Assembly (NCBI GenBank): GCA_021234155.1
Contig: JAJEKV010000005.1
Coordinates: forward strand, 8,920,216 to 8,984,215
Length of the DNA stretch: 64,000 bases
Direction of reading: 5' to 3'
Origin: Isoetes taiwanensis
Taxonomy: Eukaryota > Streptophyta > Lycopodiopsida > Isoetales > Isoetaceae
Each line of letters begins with the position of its first letter. Position 1 is the first letter of the stretch. The notes beneath the pieces are model-generated. The model saw nothing but the letters and a program-made list of their open reading frames with translations, did no database searches and was not told the DNA's origin. Position numbers and translations under genes: made by a program. Below are positions 20,038 through 31,381 of the stretch, piece by piece.

Positions 20038-21398
20038 AATGGTAGTTGTGTGTTGATTGCTATATTAAAAAAAATTTTGGGCCCTTCGGGCCCTAACAAA
20101 AGCAAACATAGATAAACTTTTAAGGGTCTAAATCGTTAAACAACCTACTCGTATGAACAACAGTTTAGTAAAACTAATGGCAACGACATTTGCCATTACT
20201 TGGGGCTTGTGCTTTTAGTCTCAATTTGCTAGAAGAGCCACTTGGAAATGAGAAGGCTTCCTATTCTGAAATGTAAATATGAAGCACAATAAAATTGGAA
20301 CCAAGTATGTGTATATGTACAAGAAACTTATCCCAGCCTTTTGTATACACTAAACATCCCTGCTATTCTACCAAGGTGAATAAGTTACAATTTTTTCTTT
20401 GAAATCAAACTAAATAATGTTCACACTACAAAGAGGTGTGAATAAATAGCAACATGTGATAACATCTATTGTGGCATTGTGTCGCACCATTGCCTGAGTT
20501 GAAAACAAATCCACAGCTTGAGTTGAAAACAAATCCACAGCTTCAAAAGATGTTCCTAAAATCTGTACAAAGTAAACCTGTCAACATGTTCATATATTGC
20601 AGATGATTCTATTTTCCAATTTACTTCCCTATTTATGCGATTTTCACCTAACTTTTTCTAAATTTCTAAGGCATCTTAAGGACAACAAGTTGAACATATC
20701 ACTTTCACATCTTCAAGATCTTGAGGGATAAAAAGAATCAGGAAGTAGAAAAAGAGATGGAAGATCTCTGCTTGCTTTCTACTTCTAATTCTACACGTAT
20801 TCTACACATTTGCTGACCATGCTATACCAACATTCGTATCATTGTTTTAAATGAAGTAGAAAACTATGCTTACTTTGGAAAGAAGCGCATCAACTTTGCT
20901 TTGTCTACTGCAAATCTTGTTGAAATTGCATCTACCTGGTCATTTTTGCAGAGAAAAATAGGATTAGACATAGACCATGAACTACTGTGTTACAATCATA
21001 TAAGATGCATACGTTAATATCAACATCCGAAAGTAGGATTTCTCCACCTCATCTCCAAAGATAATCTCGTCCCGGTTCCTTCTTAATATTTTCACCCAAA
21101 ACTGCTGCGGGCACAAAAGTTGTCACTTGACCATCCCGAACCGGGGACATTTAAAAGCCACAGACTCTTGTCGTTGTTGGCGATTTCACATCGGGCTTTA
21201 GAAAAGAGGCAATGGAACCTCTTTGATTTCATGCAAAATGAATGCTCCTTAGGCTCATTGAGAAGTAATCAACTTTGATTTGAGGTACGCTATAAGGTTT
21301 TTTAAATAATCTGTATCATAATCTGCATGAGCATTGTGCAACTTTGAGTCTACATAAAGGAATAGCCAGAATACAAGAATGCTCATCGGGTAGCACTT
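20038..21398. other. Non-coding stretch
   Basis: Contains a perfect hairpin GGGCCCTTCGGGCCC at about 20079-20093 after an A/T run, and a roughly 30-bp tandem duplication (TTGAAAACAAATCCACAGCTT) near 20500-20545. No gene supported. Confidence 0.4.
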
Positions 21399-21557
21399 CC
21401 AATCGTCCTCCAAGCAAGACAAAAAGGCATGAGAAATAAACGGGTTGGCAGAATCTGCTCCAGCTGAATCGAGAGCACATGCATCCCAATCTTGTGCTGG
21501 AATCAGACCAATTGATGACACAACTGAGACTGTCATTGCATATGAACCTCCAGGCAC
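21399..21557 (-). pseudogene. Exon fragment of a FemAB-like (DUF482) acyltransferase-family protein
   Basis: The frame includes VVSSIGLIPAQDWDACALD and NPFISHAFLSCLEDDW. This matches my memory of the N-terminal start of plant proteins annotated as peptidoglycan biosynthesis/recognition-like (FemAB-like, DUF482, GNAT fold), which carry a W(D)AC.LD...NPF.S..FL..LE pattern. The family is normally several hundred residues; here the match stops at LEDDW and the rest of the frame (down to 21255) is unrelated. No other exon of the family is visible nearby, so this is an isolated fragment. Confidence 0.55.
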
Positions 21558-24025
21558 TGTCGAATTAGCCTAACAATATTAATACCCATCATTCTTAATC
21601 GTAAGATTGGCTGCCTTATTTGCCGTTGTCGATGAAACAAACGCACATTACTGAGTTAAGAATACACAAGGCCCCCAAAAATTAACTCGTATTCATAATC
21701 ATGATAGAAACCGGTATAAGAGTGGTTTTTACTACATGCAATTCACAATGTGAAGAAAAACTATATGGCTTTCAAAATCACTACTAGTATGATCATAGTT
21801 CTTATACTAGTTTTGTATCTAACACTAGTTTCTTAAAGTTATTACTAGTTTAAAAGGTGGTTCTTAAGCCTACATTGTCAATATTACAATTTAAGATGAT
21901 TTTACATGTTAGTTATCATTATCATATATAATTCTTAACCTAGTTTTAATCCTCCCAAGTTTTTGGAGAACCATGTTTGATTTTGCAAGTGTGCTATGTT
22001 TTTTGGCACTTGGTTATTTACTATGCTTGTTAGTAGTCTATTAAGTTGGTTTGAGTGGTTGTTTATTTAATATACTTGTTTCAATCCTTAATGTCACTAC
22101 TGACTTTGAGCATAGTTATTTATGTTAACTAGTAATTCTGACTATTATATCTAATTTTGCCCTACTTTTAGAGCATGATCCTTAATTGTAATTATAAACT
22201 TGCATTATTGTACATTGACTTTTACTGGTTGCATGGTGTCTATGCTTTGTTTCTTGTTTTCTAACATTATATATAGCGTAGTTTTATATTGGGGCATGTG
22301 TTGTATCCTCTGTGATATACTAGTTAGTACACGTATTGAGAGCATGCACATATTTTATCTGAATGGTGAGAAGTTATAGCATCACCGTCAAGCAGCTTCC
22401 TCGAGCAACTATAATGTTCTAATGTAAAACATAAAATAACGTCGAGCATAAGGCTTTGTTATTCCTGAGAAATGTTCAAATTTTAGATGCATGGATACTT
22501 CAAATAAGTAGCTTCAGATAGGGAAAAACTTTGAACAACACGCTTCACTTATATTAATTAAACGAGACTTTACTGCAGCAATGAAAAAACACAAAAACAA
22601 GCTTGATTTCGAAGCATGATCCTAATTGCATGTGTAAACCTAATTTATTCCCCCAAGAATGGATTAGGCTTCTTTTCAACTGACGGATGCAATCTTGTTC
22701 TTATTTATCCTCTTGGATCCAATCGGCTCGCCCGACCTATATTTTAGCCAACATAAATCTCAACGGTTTTTGTGACCTTATTTGATTGTTTTTATAAAAT
22801 CACTAGGTCATATATTCATGACCATTCGTTCATCCAAAACATCATTAGGTCAAAGGTTCATGCCATGCATTCGCCAACCTTCAAGTCTAGAACTTGGCAT
22901 CATGATTGTATATAATTTGTTATGTTTTAAACCAATAAAAAACAGAAGAATTTTACGAGCCTATACATTTTGACATTCATGATATCATCAACGTGCAAAC
23001 CCTAAGCTTCGAGAAAAGGTTTCACGGTCGATTTCCCCATCATTCTAAGTTATGATATTTTTTCATGAAGCAAATAGACACAAGTATTATAACCCTCAAT
23101 AATTCAAAATCCAATAGTTTGAAAAAATGAATATTTGATCATTGACAACTAGAGCTTCACTTCAATTTGCTTTTCCTTTTATTCGAATGTTCACCTCCTC
23201 TCTTTAAACTCTTATCTTATCTTTAATATTTTGTAAACCACGTTCAACCATTGCAACTCATTTTTTCTAAAACTGGAGGAACACGAACTGGAGGAACACG
23301 CCATGTCCCCGACGTGCCCCTACGTCGGAAAGGGGAAAATTTGGGGGTCACATACAACTATTGTCACATGTCACATACAACTATGGTCATCTACCTTTCA
23401 CATGATCAAAAGGCACCCATGTGTCTGAAATGAAATTAGTTTCCTTATCTTCTTTGTATGCAAAGTGGTTCCAGTCTGATTAGCAGCTCATCCATCTGCT
23501 CGACATTCAACTGGTCCACATGGTAAGGCATATGTTTGCACTTATTTGAGGAGCTTGTTGGCCGACGAAGGTCAATCTTCCCATTTTGGCGTTGCTGTGC
23601 ATGGTGTGAAAAAGGAAGTGATGTGAAGCGCTGACAGCTCCTGTTGCCATGCCATTGTTGGTTCTAGAAACATCTGCAGGTTTTGAGCAGATGGCGGGAA
23701 GTCATTTTCCTCCATGCAATTTGACAATTCATCCATTCGACTGTACAATGACCTTAATTTGATTCGATTTCTCTGGTTGTTCTTTGGTGTTCCTCCGGTG
23801 GTTCTTGTGCGGTGGATGGACAGATAATTCTGATAAGGCCGATTACGTATCCAGGATGAGATCTTCGTTTGCAGCGAAGATTTGGAAAGATGGTTCCATT
23901 TCCGTGGATAATTTTGTGATTCGAACTGTGATTATTAGGCTAGATTGAGAGATGTAATGGAAAATCCCGATGTCGGAGCTAAGTGATCAGAGGTGAGCTG
24001 CTCTGGTTTTTGAGGTTAGCTTGAA
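21558..24025. other. AT-rich non-coding stretch
   Basis: No supported ORF. A small tandem repeat (AACTGGAGGAACACG, two units) at about 23272-23301 is followed by the inverted GACGTGCCCCTACGTC. Two CACATAC/ACATGTCACATAC repeats follow near 23348-23370. Confidence 0.4.
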
Positions 24026-24110
24026 GTGAAGCGAAACGTGATTTTGAGAAGGCGGCAAGGCTATGTTTATACCGTGATTTCGAGAAGGTGGCAAGGCTAT
24101 TTTTATGCCA
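24026..24110. repeat. Approximately 36-bp tandem repeat
   Basis: GTGATTTTGAGAAGGCGGCAAGGCTAT and GTGATTTCGAGAAGGTGGCAAGGCTAT in tandem. Confidence 0.7.
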
Positions 24111-25795
24111 TATGTCCATTCGGGACCATAGGATTTGTCATGCCTTTTTTTGGCAAAATGTTAATGCCCCTAGATGTGGAACGATGCCACGAATCTATTG
24201 CCCATCAACGGCTGACAGTCAACGTTAGCCAAAAAAAAAACCCAATAAAGGTTATTTATACAATTTTATAAACGTTGGTGATTATACCTTTGGTTTTAAT
24301 TTTTTTTTGCTTTTTAACTTTTTAGATTTGAACGCCATATAGTATGCTATTTTCGTTTTGGGGTTGGGGAGGGTTTTCAGGCAGTGGTTTGGACTATGAT
24401 TTCCGTATAGTATTGTATTGAAAAGGGTATAATTTGCCATGTGAGAGCAGCTTCAGTGTTTCATGCTATTGTGGGTGGTTCGGAACTGCCTTTTTTTCAT
24501 GGATGTTTTTGCAGAGGCTGAAGTGCAGATTATGGTTTGAGGATAGAAAGATAAGAATGAATGCTCGTTTCTTTTTTTAGAACGGATCAGTAGGCGGCGT
24601 GGAAGCCACGCCTCGTTAGTTCCGGTGGTTCCGAGAAAGAGGCGAGTTTGCTCCCCATCTGCCTTGCTGCGTTATGTTGCTGAGGTTGAATAACTGTGTT
24701 CAGGCCGATATGGCAAGCTTCAAAGGCATTTTGCGGCGGCCTCGGATTGGCCCGGAAGTGGCCGAAGGGATTCATAAAGGCCGATTTGAGGATCTGAGGC
24801 CAACAAGAAGCGAAAAAGGGAGCCATATCCGCCATAGTCGAGCTTGAGGGCGGCACTACCACAAAAAATCCCGCATCAAGTCGGCCCGGGGGATCGAATC
24901 CGAGCCCAAAGGGCCGATTTGTTGGTTCGAGGGCCTATTCAGGCTGAATCGGGGAATCGAGGGCCCCGAACCCCTCTATCCCAAGTTTATTGGGCCGCGG
25001 ACCCTAAAAAGGGTCGATCCCCTAAACTGTTCGAATAGGTTAATATCATATATGAATTGTGGAATTGTTAGGTTAAGTAGTTAATAAAGTCTCTATTATG
25101 GTATCCGTTTTCTTCAAGTATTATTTGCCTTGCCTTCTTTCTTGCCTGGCCAGAAAGCAGGAAATGATTCGGGTCTTCAGGTAAGGAGGAAAGGGCAGAT
25201 CTTCTGAGGCGCAAAATTTGGAGCAGTGGCGCCAAATCCAAATGACCGTGGTCAGCCGCCATTGAGCCCTGAAGAATGCCATGGAGTCCGAACTCTGTTT
25301 TGCAGGTCCGATTTGCCCTGAGGAATGTCGTGGTAGAGGGATTCAAGGCCAGCCGGATCTGTTCGATTTCAGAGGGTTTTGAGGCGATGCCACCCAGACT
25401 TTTCTTCTTTCTCTTACTGTGTGTAGGAGCCCCTGTCATTTTGCACAGATGGGAGGACGCTATCATTTTGCACAGATGGGAGGACGTAGGCAAATCCGGC
25501 ATGCTGCAAAGCTTTGGATTGCTGGCTCTTGGTAATTTCAGGTGGACCATTGAATTTTTGAGCTATGCGAAGGCATGCAATATGTAATTTCTTTCATTTA
25601 ATGATATTGTGGTTTTGGACCATTGAGGTCAAGGTGCACCATTGGAAAAGTTTGTCTCGCTTTAGTTGTAAATGATGTGAGCCATCAATCTGGCACAATG
25701 CCAGGAATATTCCCCACATCATGGCTTGCAATGAAAGTTCAACCAAACGCTATAATACTTGGAAAAAACGACTATTTAACCCGCTCTTCCTGTGT
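24111..25795. other. Mixed region with a GC-richer segment, unrecognised
   Basis: 24590-25030 is GC-richer than its surroundings and has overlapping ORFs on both strands without family resemblance. CACTACCACAAAAAATCC at 24853 resembles a CACTA-type terminus but lacks a partner. At about 25436-25485 TCATTTTGCACAGATGGGAGGACG is repeated twice. Confidence 0.35.
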
Positions 25796-26795
25796 TCGGC
25801 ACCGAGCTATCTATTCCAGCAGGCATAAGATTTTTTATTTTTTGTCATTTATCTCTCGGCAAAAGCGGAGCAACATAGTTCATTTCGTTTATTGATGTTT
25901 TTTGAATTCCTTTTCTGCTGGAAAGGCATCTGTGGCCTCGAAAACTCTCCGGAATTCTTCTGTAAAAACTCATTGCTGCTTCTTTTGCGGGTAGAGCGGT
26001 ACCGAGGCATACTCTTCCTGGCAGGAGCATGGTTACTTCGTTCTATTTTTTCAGAAGAAGTCTTTGCTAGGTTGTTCCCCAGATGGGAGGGCGGTACCGA
26101 GCCCTCTCTACCAGCAGGTAAAATGGGTTGTGTTATCTTCCTTTTATTTTTTTCTTTGCCATCTTCTGCAATCTTCTGCAATCTTCTGCAGGGGGCGGTA
26201 CCGACCCCTGCTCTTCTTGGCAGGTAAAAGCATTTCCAAATCATTTAATATGGTTCTTTCTCCCAAAAACTAGAACAACCATCTTGTTCGGCCTCTTCTG
26301 CGAGGGTAGTGCAGTGCCAAGCCCTGCTCTTCTTGGCATCTGTCCTTAGCATCATTCTTCTTATCCTTATTTATCTGTCCTTATTTATCCTTAGCATCCG
26401 TTCATATTTGTCCTCAGCGTATGTTCATATTTGTCCTTCACAGACATCTCTGCAATACTAACCAGTATCATTTGTAAGTCAGAGCCAAATCTTTTTAATA
26501 AGGAAAACTTCCCTTCTACTTGCATTACGTTGGTTGCACTGCTTACATCCTGCTTCAAAGCCTGTTACATGTAAGAGTTGCTACGCCCGAAAATGGAAAT
26601 GGCTCCTAGCAGGTAAACATCTATTGAAATGGCCAAGTAAACAAAACGTCTAAGTAAACAGAACATCTAATGCTAGTGGATAGTATTCTTTATATTTTTT
26701 TTGTTAAACATATGTTCATATTTGTCCTTTGCAGGGTTATTTCCCAGAAGGGAGGATGGTATCGAGCCCTGGTCTATCAGCAGGTAAAATGGTTA
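25796..26795 (+). repeat. Array of exon-like cassettes (GGTACCGAGCC..CAGCAGGTAAAA)
   Basis: At least six diverged copies of a 35-55-base module: near 25796, 25991, 26072, 26189, 26299 and 26731. Core features are GG(T)ACCGAGCCCT, a CTCTTCTTGGCAG or CTACCAGCAG end, and in three copies an immediate GTAAAA that would be a splice donor. Three are preceded by an acceptor-like TTTGCAG, TTGCTAG or TTCTGCAG. The modules are separated by 80-400 bases of T-rich, intron-like DNA. This could be a duplicated micro-exon gene or simply a tandem repeat; no reading frame is kept across all copies. Confidence 0.5.
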
Positions 26796-27394
26796 TGTTT
26801 TTCTCCATAGCTAAAAGGTCCATTGAGTATGCACATTTGTTTAAAATGAAGTGTTGTGAATTTGAATGTTTATGCTTTTATTGAATGGTTGTGGCATGGT
26901 ACAAACTAGGCGCAACTCAACAAACGTTGTGCGCAGAAAACCTTTATGATGTCCTCAGGATTGGATGATTTTACTGAGTCAAGTGTTGCAAATAAAATTA
27001 ATGATGACGTGAAATGGTACAGACCAGTGCTTTGAATGATCCAGCAGAAGAGACAAATGTGCCACCAGCAGATGAAATAGATCTGCCAAATGAATTAGAT
27101 GTGCCAGTTAATGTGAAAGCTGTTGGAATGGGAAGCAAGATAGCAACTTGTTGTTGGAGATAGCAACTGTTCAAAAGGCTGAGCAAAGTTCAACTAGTTG
27201 AAGTCTGCTTGCTAAACAGATTGCTCAAGTTCTTGGAGATGCAAGCGATTGGAATGACTCTTTGACTCAAAGCGTGTTGTTTGTAACGCCAGAAAATATA
27301 TTGTGCTTTATATATTGACTTGTGTCATGGCAAATGAGACATGTCATGCTTAACTTCACACTTTCCCTGTTAACTGCAAGGCATTGAGGATAAA
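26796..27394. other. Possible exons of unrecognised gene(s)
   Basis: Short open forward-strand segments such as LNDPAEETNVPPADEIDLP (about 27030-27090) and LLAKQIAQVLGDASDWNDS (about 27205-27265) have protein-like composition but are interrupted by stops and match no family I know. Confidence 0.25.
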
Positions 27395-28530
27395 AGAAGT
27401 ATTCTTGAGCCTACATGAGCCCATGCGTGGCAGGAGCAAAAGCTTACTGAAAATATTATGGACTGAAACTGTTGTAGCTGTACTAGTGGAGCCAGTATGA
27501 ATTTTAATCGCTAGTGGGGCCAGTACAAAATTTGCTTACTATTTTAGTTCAAATCGCAAGAGAGGTGAATTGTCTGCTTATGTTAGCCATCACGATTTGC
27601 ACATTGGTGAGATGACAGTGCAAGAAACACTTGAGTTTTAATTGCTTGATGTCAAGGTGTTGGGAGTAGACAAGGTAAGCTTCAATTCCCAATAATATGT
27701 ATACTGTTAGTTTTGCATCATCGCAACATTTGTGATTCTTCTAGAGATTTCTGAAGTTAGATGAATGCTGGAATAACCCTGTAGCTAGAACTTGACATTT
27801 TTATAAAGGTGTGTTTTCTTTCATTGCAAATGAGCAGCTAGGGTCATTTTCTGAGCTCTTTTAGTTTTCTTATTAATTGGCAGGCCTCTGTCCAGAGCAA
27901 AGTAATGACAGCCTACATCTTGGAGGTACATGCTCTTTGCACATGTCAATTGTTATTACGTAGGTTGTGGAAGACAAATTGCAGATGTTCTTTGTACTTC
28001 CAGATTTCTTGAGCCCTTTTATTTTTTTATTACATTAGCAAGCAGACCTCTGTCCAAAACAAAGTAGTTATACCCGATATTTTGACGATACGTGCTCTTA
28101 GTGCAAGTTGATTTGATTTATATGACGTGGGACGTGGAACACATATTGCAGATGTTGTATATACTTCCAGATTTTGTGCTGCAATGAGGATTGGTGGCCA
28201 GAAAAAACGTGTCGCAATTGGTAAGTGAGAAAATTTTGCTTACAACATTCTTCTACCTTAAAATCTCTGTTTTTATGTGCTGGGAAAAATGGTTGTAGGG
28301 CTGATGAAGACTTTATTCGTGCATTAGATAGCTCCACGAGCTGTTGAACTATCAAAAGCTTGCAACAGTTTGTACATGTAATCCACATCAAGGATATCTT
28401 TCCTTTAGCCTGCTCCAATATTTTCAACAACATACTTCTGCTATTTGAGGGCCAAGTTGTCTATTACGAGCTGCGAAAATATATATTGGACTTTCTTGAG
28501 ACTTGTCCTTCAAGTATCCAGATAGGAAAG
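27395..28530 (+). pseudogene. PDR-type ABCG transporter pseudogene fragment
   Basis: Four pieces in the right order match the first nucleotide-binding domain of plant pleiotropic-drug-resistance ABCG transporters, which export metabolites across the plasma membrane. (1) A degenerate Walker A region near 27425-27460 (GRSKSLLKIL). (2) 27564-27637, LSAYVSHHDLHIGEMTVQET, the conserved YVSQ-D-HI-EMTV-ET block. (3) 28178-28219, IGGQKKRVAIG, the ABC signature (normally SGGQKKRVTTG), ending at a GTAAGT donor. (4) 28300-28530, LDSST (D-loop region), then LQQFVHVIHIKDIFPLACS and LLFEGQVVYYEL. Intron-like gaps with GT-AG borders separate the pieces. The signature Ser is lost, the Walker B segment is shortened, stops are present and the rest of the roughly 1,400-residue protein is absent. 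Non-functional fragment of a genomic, not retroposed, copy. Confidence 0.8.
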
Positions 28531-29400
28531 ATCTTGCTTGATATATTATTGTATGCTGATACGAATATTCAATGGAAAATTTTTTTTTTGAACAATCTTT
28601 GTCTTCTGTTGCTTTTGTGATCTTTCATAAATAAAAATATTGATAATAAGAAAAATCAAGATTTGAAAAACAAATGAACATTATGCTGAAATATACCAGT
28701 TAATCACCACGCATCACACTTTGGAATCACGTGGTAAAAATACATGTCAAAGCTCTCCAACTTTATCATGTTAATATATTGAGGCAGAATACTACATCAC
28801 CAAACTCGACACATGAAGCACGATTAGATATCCATATTCAAAATCACGTATACTTACAATGTTCTATAATCGTACTGGTATCATAGAAAAAAAAAACATA
28901 CTATTTTGTCACATTCAAAGTCAAGACACATTTATAACGTTGTTTAAACGTATTGGTATCATACAAAAAAATGCATACTAATTTATCTGAACCAAGCATA
29001 ATTTTATCAATGATTAATCGCTATAAACTATTATAACAGCTATCTACTTAAGATTACAATGACGATTAACCGCTATAAAACATCATACTAATTATGCACT
29101 CAAAATTACATCTATAAACCAAAGATGATAAATGTGACCAAATATCAACTCGATAAACTTGATAAGTTAAGTAGTGGCAAACATCATATATTTGAGTTGT
29201 CATGAAAACCACCTATAAATAATTATCTTTCAAGACCATGTGAAGAAACAATATTTGTTTGTCACGTTATGAAATTGCATTGATGAACTATATTGTATAA
29301 CTAGACATGGTTTGTAAACTTTTTGGCCCACATACCAGTATTGATTTTAAGAATTGGTTTTCATTAAGAAACTAATAGAAAAAAATCATACTAATTCAAT
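28531..29400. other. AT-rich DNA, nothing recognised
   Basis: Strongly AT-rich; two related segments (CTATAATCGTACTGGTATCAT near 28863 and ACGTTGTTTAAACGTATTGGTATCAT near 28938) are a weak duplication. No ORF. Confidence 0.5.
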
Positions 29401-30037
29401 TTTGGGGGCCTTGTGATACCTCAGGCACTAATGGAATAGTGAACTCTTGGGCAATTGGCGGACTGTTACGACCCCAGTTAATGCTTGCAGAAACCAGAGT
29501 ATTCGACCTCCCCTGGTACATATAGAAAAAATGCCTCTTTCAAATCTAGCTCTGGTATTTTTTTTCAACAAAGACATGGTTTGACGGTTTGAGTAAAGCT
29601 CCGATTGCAGAGCGAGAAAATAAGAAATGATTCAAAGCCAGTGGTTTCTTGTAGAGCAAGAACCTTGTAGAGCAAGAACCTCAACATCAACATAGTGCTA
29701 GACAGATAATTTTACCTGTTGAGAAAACCGAATCTTGCCATACCCCACCTTAAGACAATAGCCAAGGTTCCAATGCTCCATAGTTACGACCTCCTCTCAA
29801 AAATCCAGCCAGATGAACTGACGGATTTGCAAACTGAAGATAATCACCAACAGGGCTTAGCTCCGGATCTACCTCGAACCCTGATTCCCAACACATAACC
29901 CATTGCTCCGGATCTACCTCGAACCCTGATTCCCAACACATAACCCTAAAATGGGTTATCTCGAGGCTTGCATGTCTAGCAGAATATGATACTACAAGAA
30001 AATACAATAATATAATAAATAAAGAAATATATGACAT
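29401..30037 (-). CDS. Candidate two-exon secreted protein, unrecognised
   Basis: Exon 1 (about 29706-30037) starts with ATG and a signal-peptide-like MSYISLFIILLYFLVVSYSA, followed by an exactly repeated 15-residue segment (VMCWESGFEVDPE.., in-frame 45-base duplication at about 29869-29958), then DYLQFANPSVHLAGFLRGGR. A one-base shift near 29770 switches to a frame with HWNLGYCLKVGYGKIRFS that ends at a CAGGTAAAAT donor. A second open segment, 29401-29515, begins after CTATATGTACCAG and encodes SASINWGRNSPPIAQEFTIP. Family unknown; the frame break may be an error or decay. Confidence 0.35.
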
Positions 30038-30301
30038 ATGGGTCTAAGCCATTGGAATTAGGCATCAAAATTGGTTTAAGCGTATGCGCACTCTAGATAT
30101 ACTAATTAGTATACCTCATCAAATACATCCATGAAATCATATAAAAACCTTAGGAAAAAACGTACAAAAATACAAAAGAAACCCCCTGTTATTTTGCTAC
30201 ATATTACGGAGCCAGCATATTTTAGTCATGTTTTTCTCATTGCGATCCAAAATATTTATAACCTCTCAGCTTACGTCCAGCAACGCTGGACACCATTACT
30301 A
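30038..30301. other. Non-coding stretch
   Basis: Short ORFs without support; ends at the foldback element. Confidence 0.4.
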
Positions 30302-30351
30302 GTACAAGAAATTTATCGCGGCGGCCAAGGCCGCCGCGAACATTTCTCTTT
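30302..30351 (+). mobile_element. GC-core foldback mini-element
   Basis: The cleanest example of the family at 8991, 30302, 35209 and (eroded) 49977. TACAAGAAATTTAT, CGCGGCGGCC, AA, GGCCGCCGCG, then AACATTTCTCTTT: a perfect 10-bp GC stem extended by AT arms. The preceding bases TACTAG and the ACAAGAAA motif are reminiscent of CACTA-type ends. Confidence 0.6.
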
Positions 30352-30943
30352 TTCGACCCATCTTTACTCACGACTCATTAACTCAATATAAATTTGAACA
30401 TTTACCTGAGCATACAGGCCAAGTGACTAACATCAAGAAGTATCTTCGTATTTTTGACACATTTTAAAGTCTTGGAGTGTACTGACATTTGGGTTTGCTT
30501 GAAAAAACTGTCTTACTTTTGTAACCTAGTTTTATTGCTATGCCTTACCTTCGCTCAGTGAGGTTAGAATGAGCTAACGTAAGGAGTTTGCGTAATATGT
30601 GACCACACTTGCTTTTGCAAGTTCTGCAGTTGAAGTTGCACTTTAGAGGGCAGTTAGAAGGGCAAGGAATGCTCATCCACTAGCAAAGCCCAAGGGTGTT
30701 GCTGCAAGGAAAATTGTTGTAACTGTAGACAACATATGCATTTTGCACAGCCATGGCTAGCAACAATACCATAGCCGCAGGAACTAGCATGGACACCATA
30801 GCTAAGCTTGATCTTGAGCTTGAGCTTGGCTTGATCTTGCAGAGTAGCATCAAACTTGTAGAATTATCATATTTGGATGTATTTCACCATGAAGACTAGA
30901 ACTTGAAAGATATTAATTATAATACTGAAATATGACTTGTTAT
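30352..30943. other. Non-coding stretch
   Basis: One short forward open segment with RRARNAHPLAKPKGVAARK (about 30655-30720) has basic, protein-like composition, but no family and no splice context I can rely on. TTGAGCTTG repeats occur near 30808-30830. Confidence 0.35.
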
Positions 30944-30952
30944 TAAAATCAA

Positions 30953-31152
30953 GGGAAAAACTACAATATACCCCTAACTTTTTGCAAAATTCACAACATA
31001 CCCCTAACTTTTAGAAAATTCATGAAATGCCCCTAACATATAGGTTTTTAGGGGCATTTTGTGAATTTTCAGGGGCATTTTGTGAATTTTTAGAAAGTTA
31101 GGGGTATACTGTGAATTTTACAAAAAGTTAAGGGTATTTTGTAGTTTTCCCC
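30953..31152. mobile_element. 200-bp MULE-type MITE with 9-bp target duplication
   Basis: Inverted arms of about 85 bases (GGGAAAAACTACAATATACC on the left against the complement of ATTTTGTAGTTTTCCCC on the right) are built from repeated CCCCTAACTTTTxGAAAATTC modules. The direct repeat TAAAATCAA lies at 30944-30952 and 31153-31161. A 9-base duplication is characteristic of Mutator-like elements. No coding capacity. Confidence 0.85.
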
Positions 31153-31267
31153 TAAAATCAAACCTACGATGGAGATTTATTGGAAATCAACTGGTGAGAT
31201 TGGAAGCTGAAAGAAGTTGGAAAAAAAAAGCTTGATTGGAAGTTGATTGGAAGCTTATCGGTGTTAA

Positions 31268-31381
31268 CTGGGGAGGATCAACTGATGGTCATTCTGGCTA
31301 TAGTTGATATTGATAATAAGCACCCTGGGGAGGATCAACTGATGGTCATTCTGGCTATAGTTGATATTGATAATAAGCATG
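31268..31381. repeat. 57-bp tandem repeat, two nearly identical units
   Basis: CTGGGGAGGATCAACTGATGG begins at 31268 and 31325; the units end with GATAATAAGCA. Confidence 0.9.

Noticed and set aside
20079-20093. GGGCCCTTCGGGCCC hairpin as a transcription terminator
   Set aside because: Plant nuclear context without an adjacent gene; factor-independent terminators do not apply.
24853-24870. CACTACCACAAAAAATCC as a CACTA transposon terminus
   Set aside because: No inverted partner, no 3-base target duplication and no transposase found.
24587-25550. Overlapping ORFs in the GC-richer segment
   Set aside because: Both strands open, no recognisable domain, no duplicate to test conservation.
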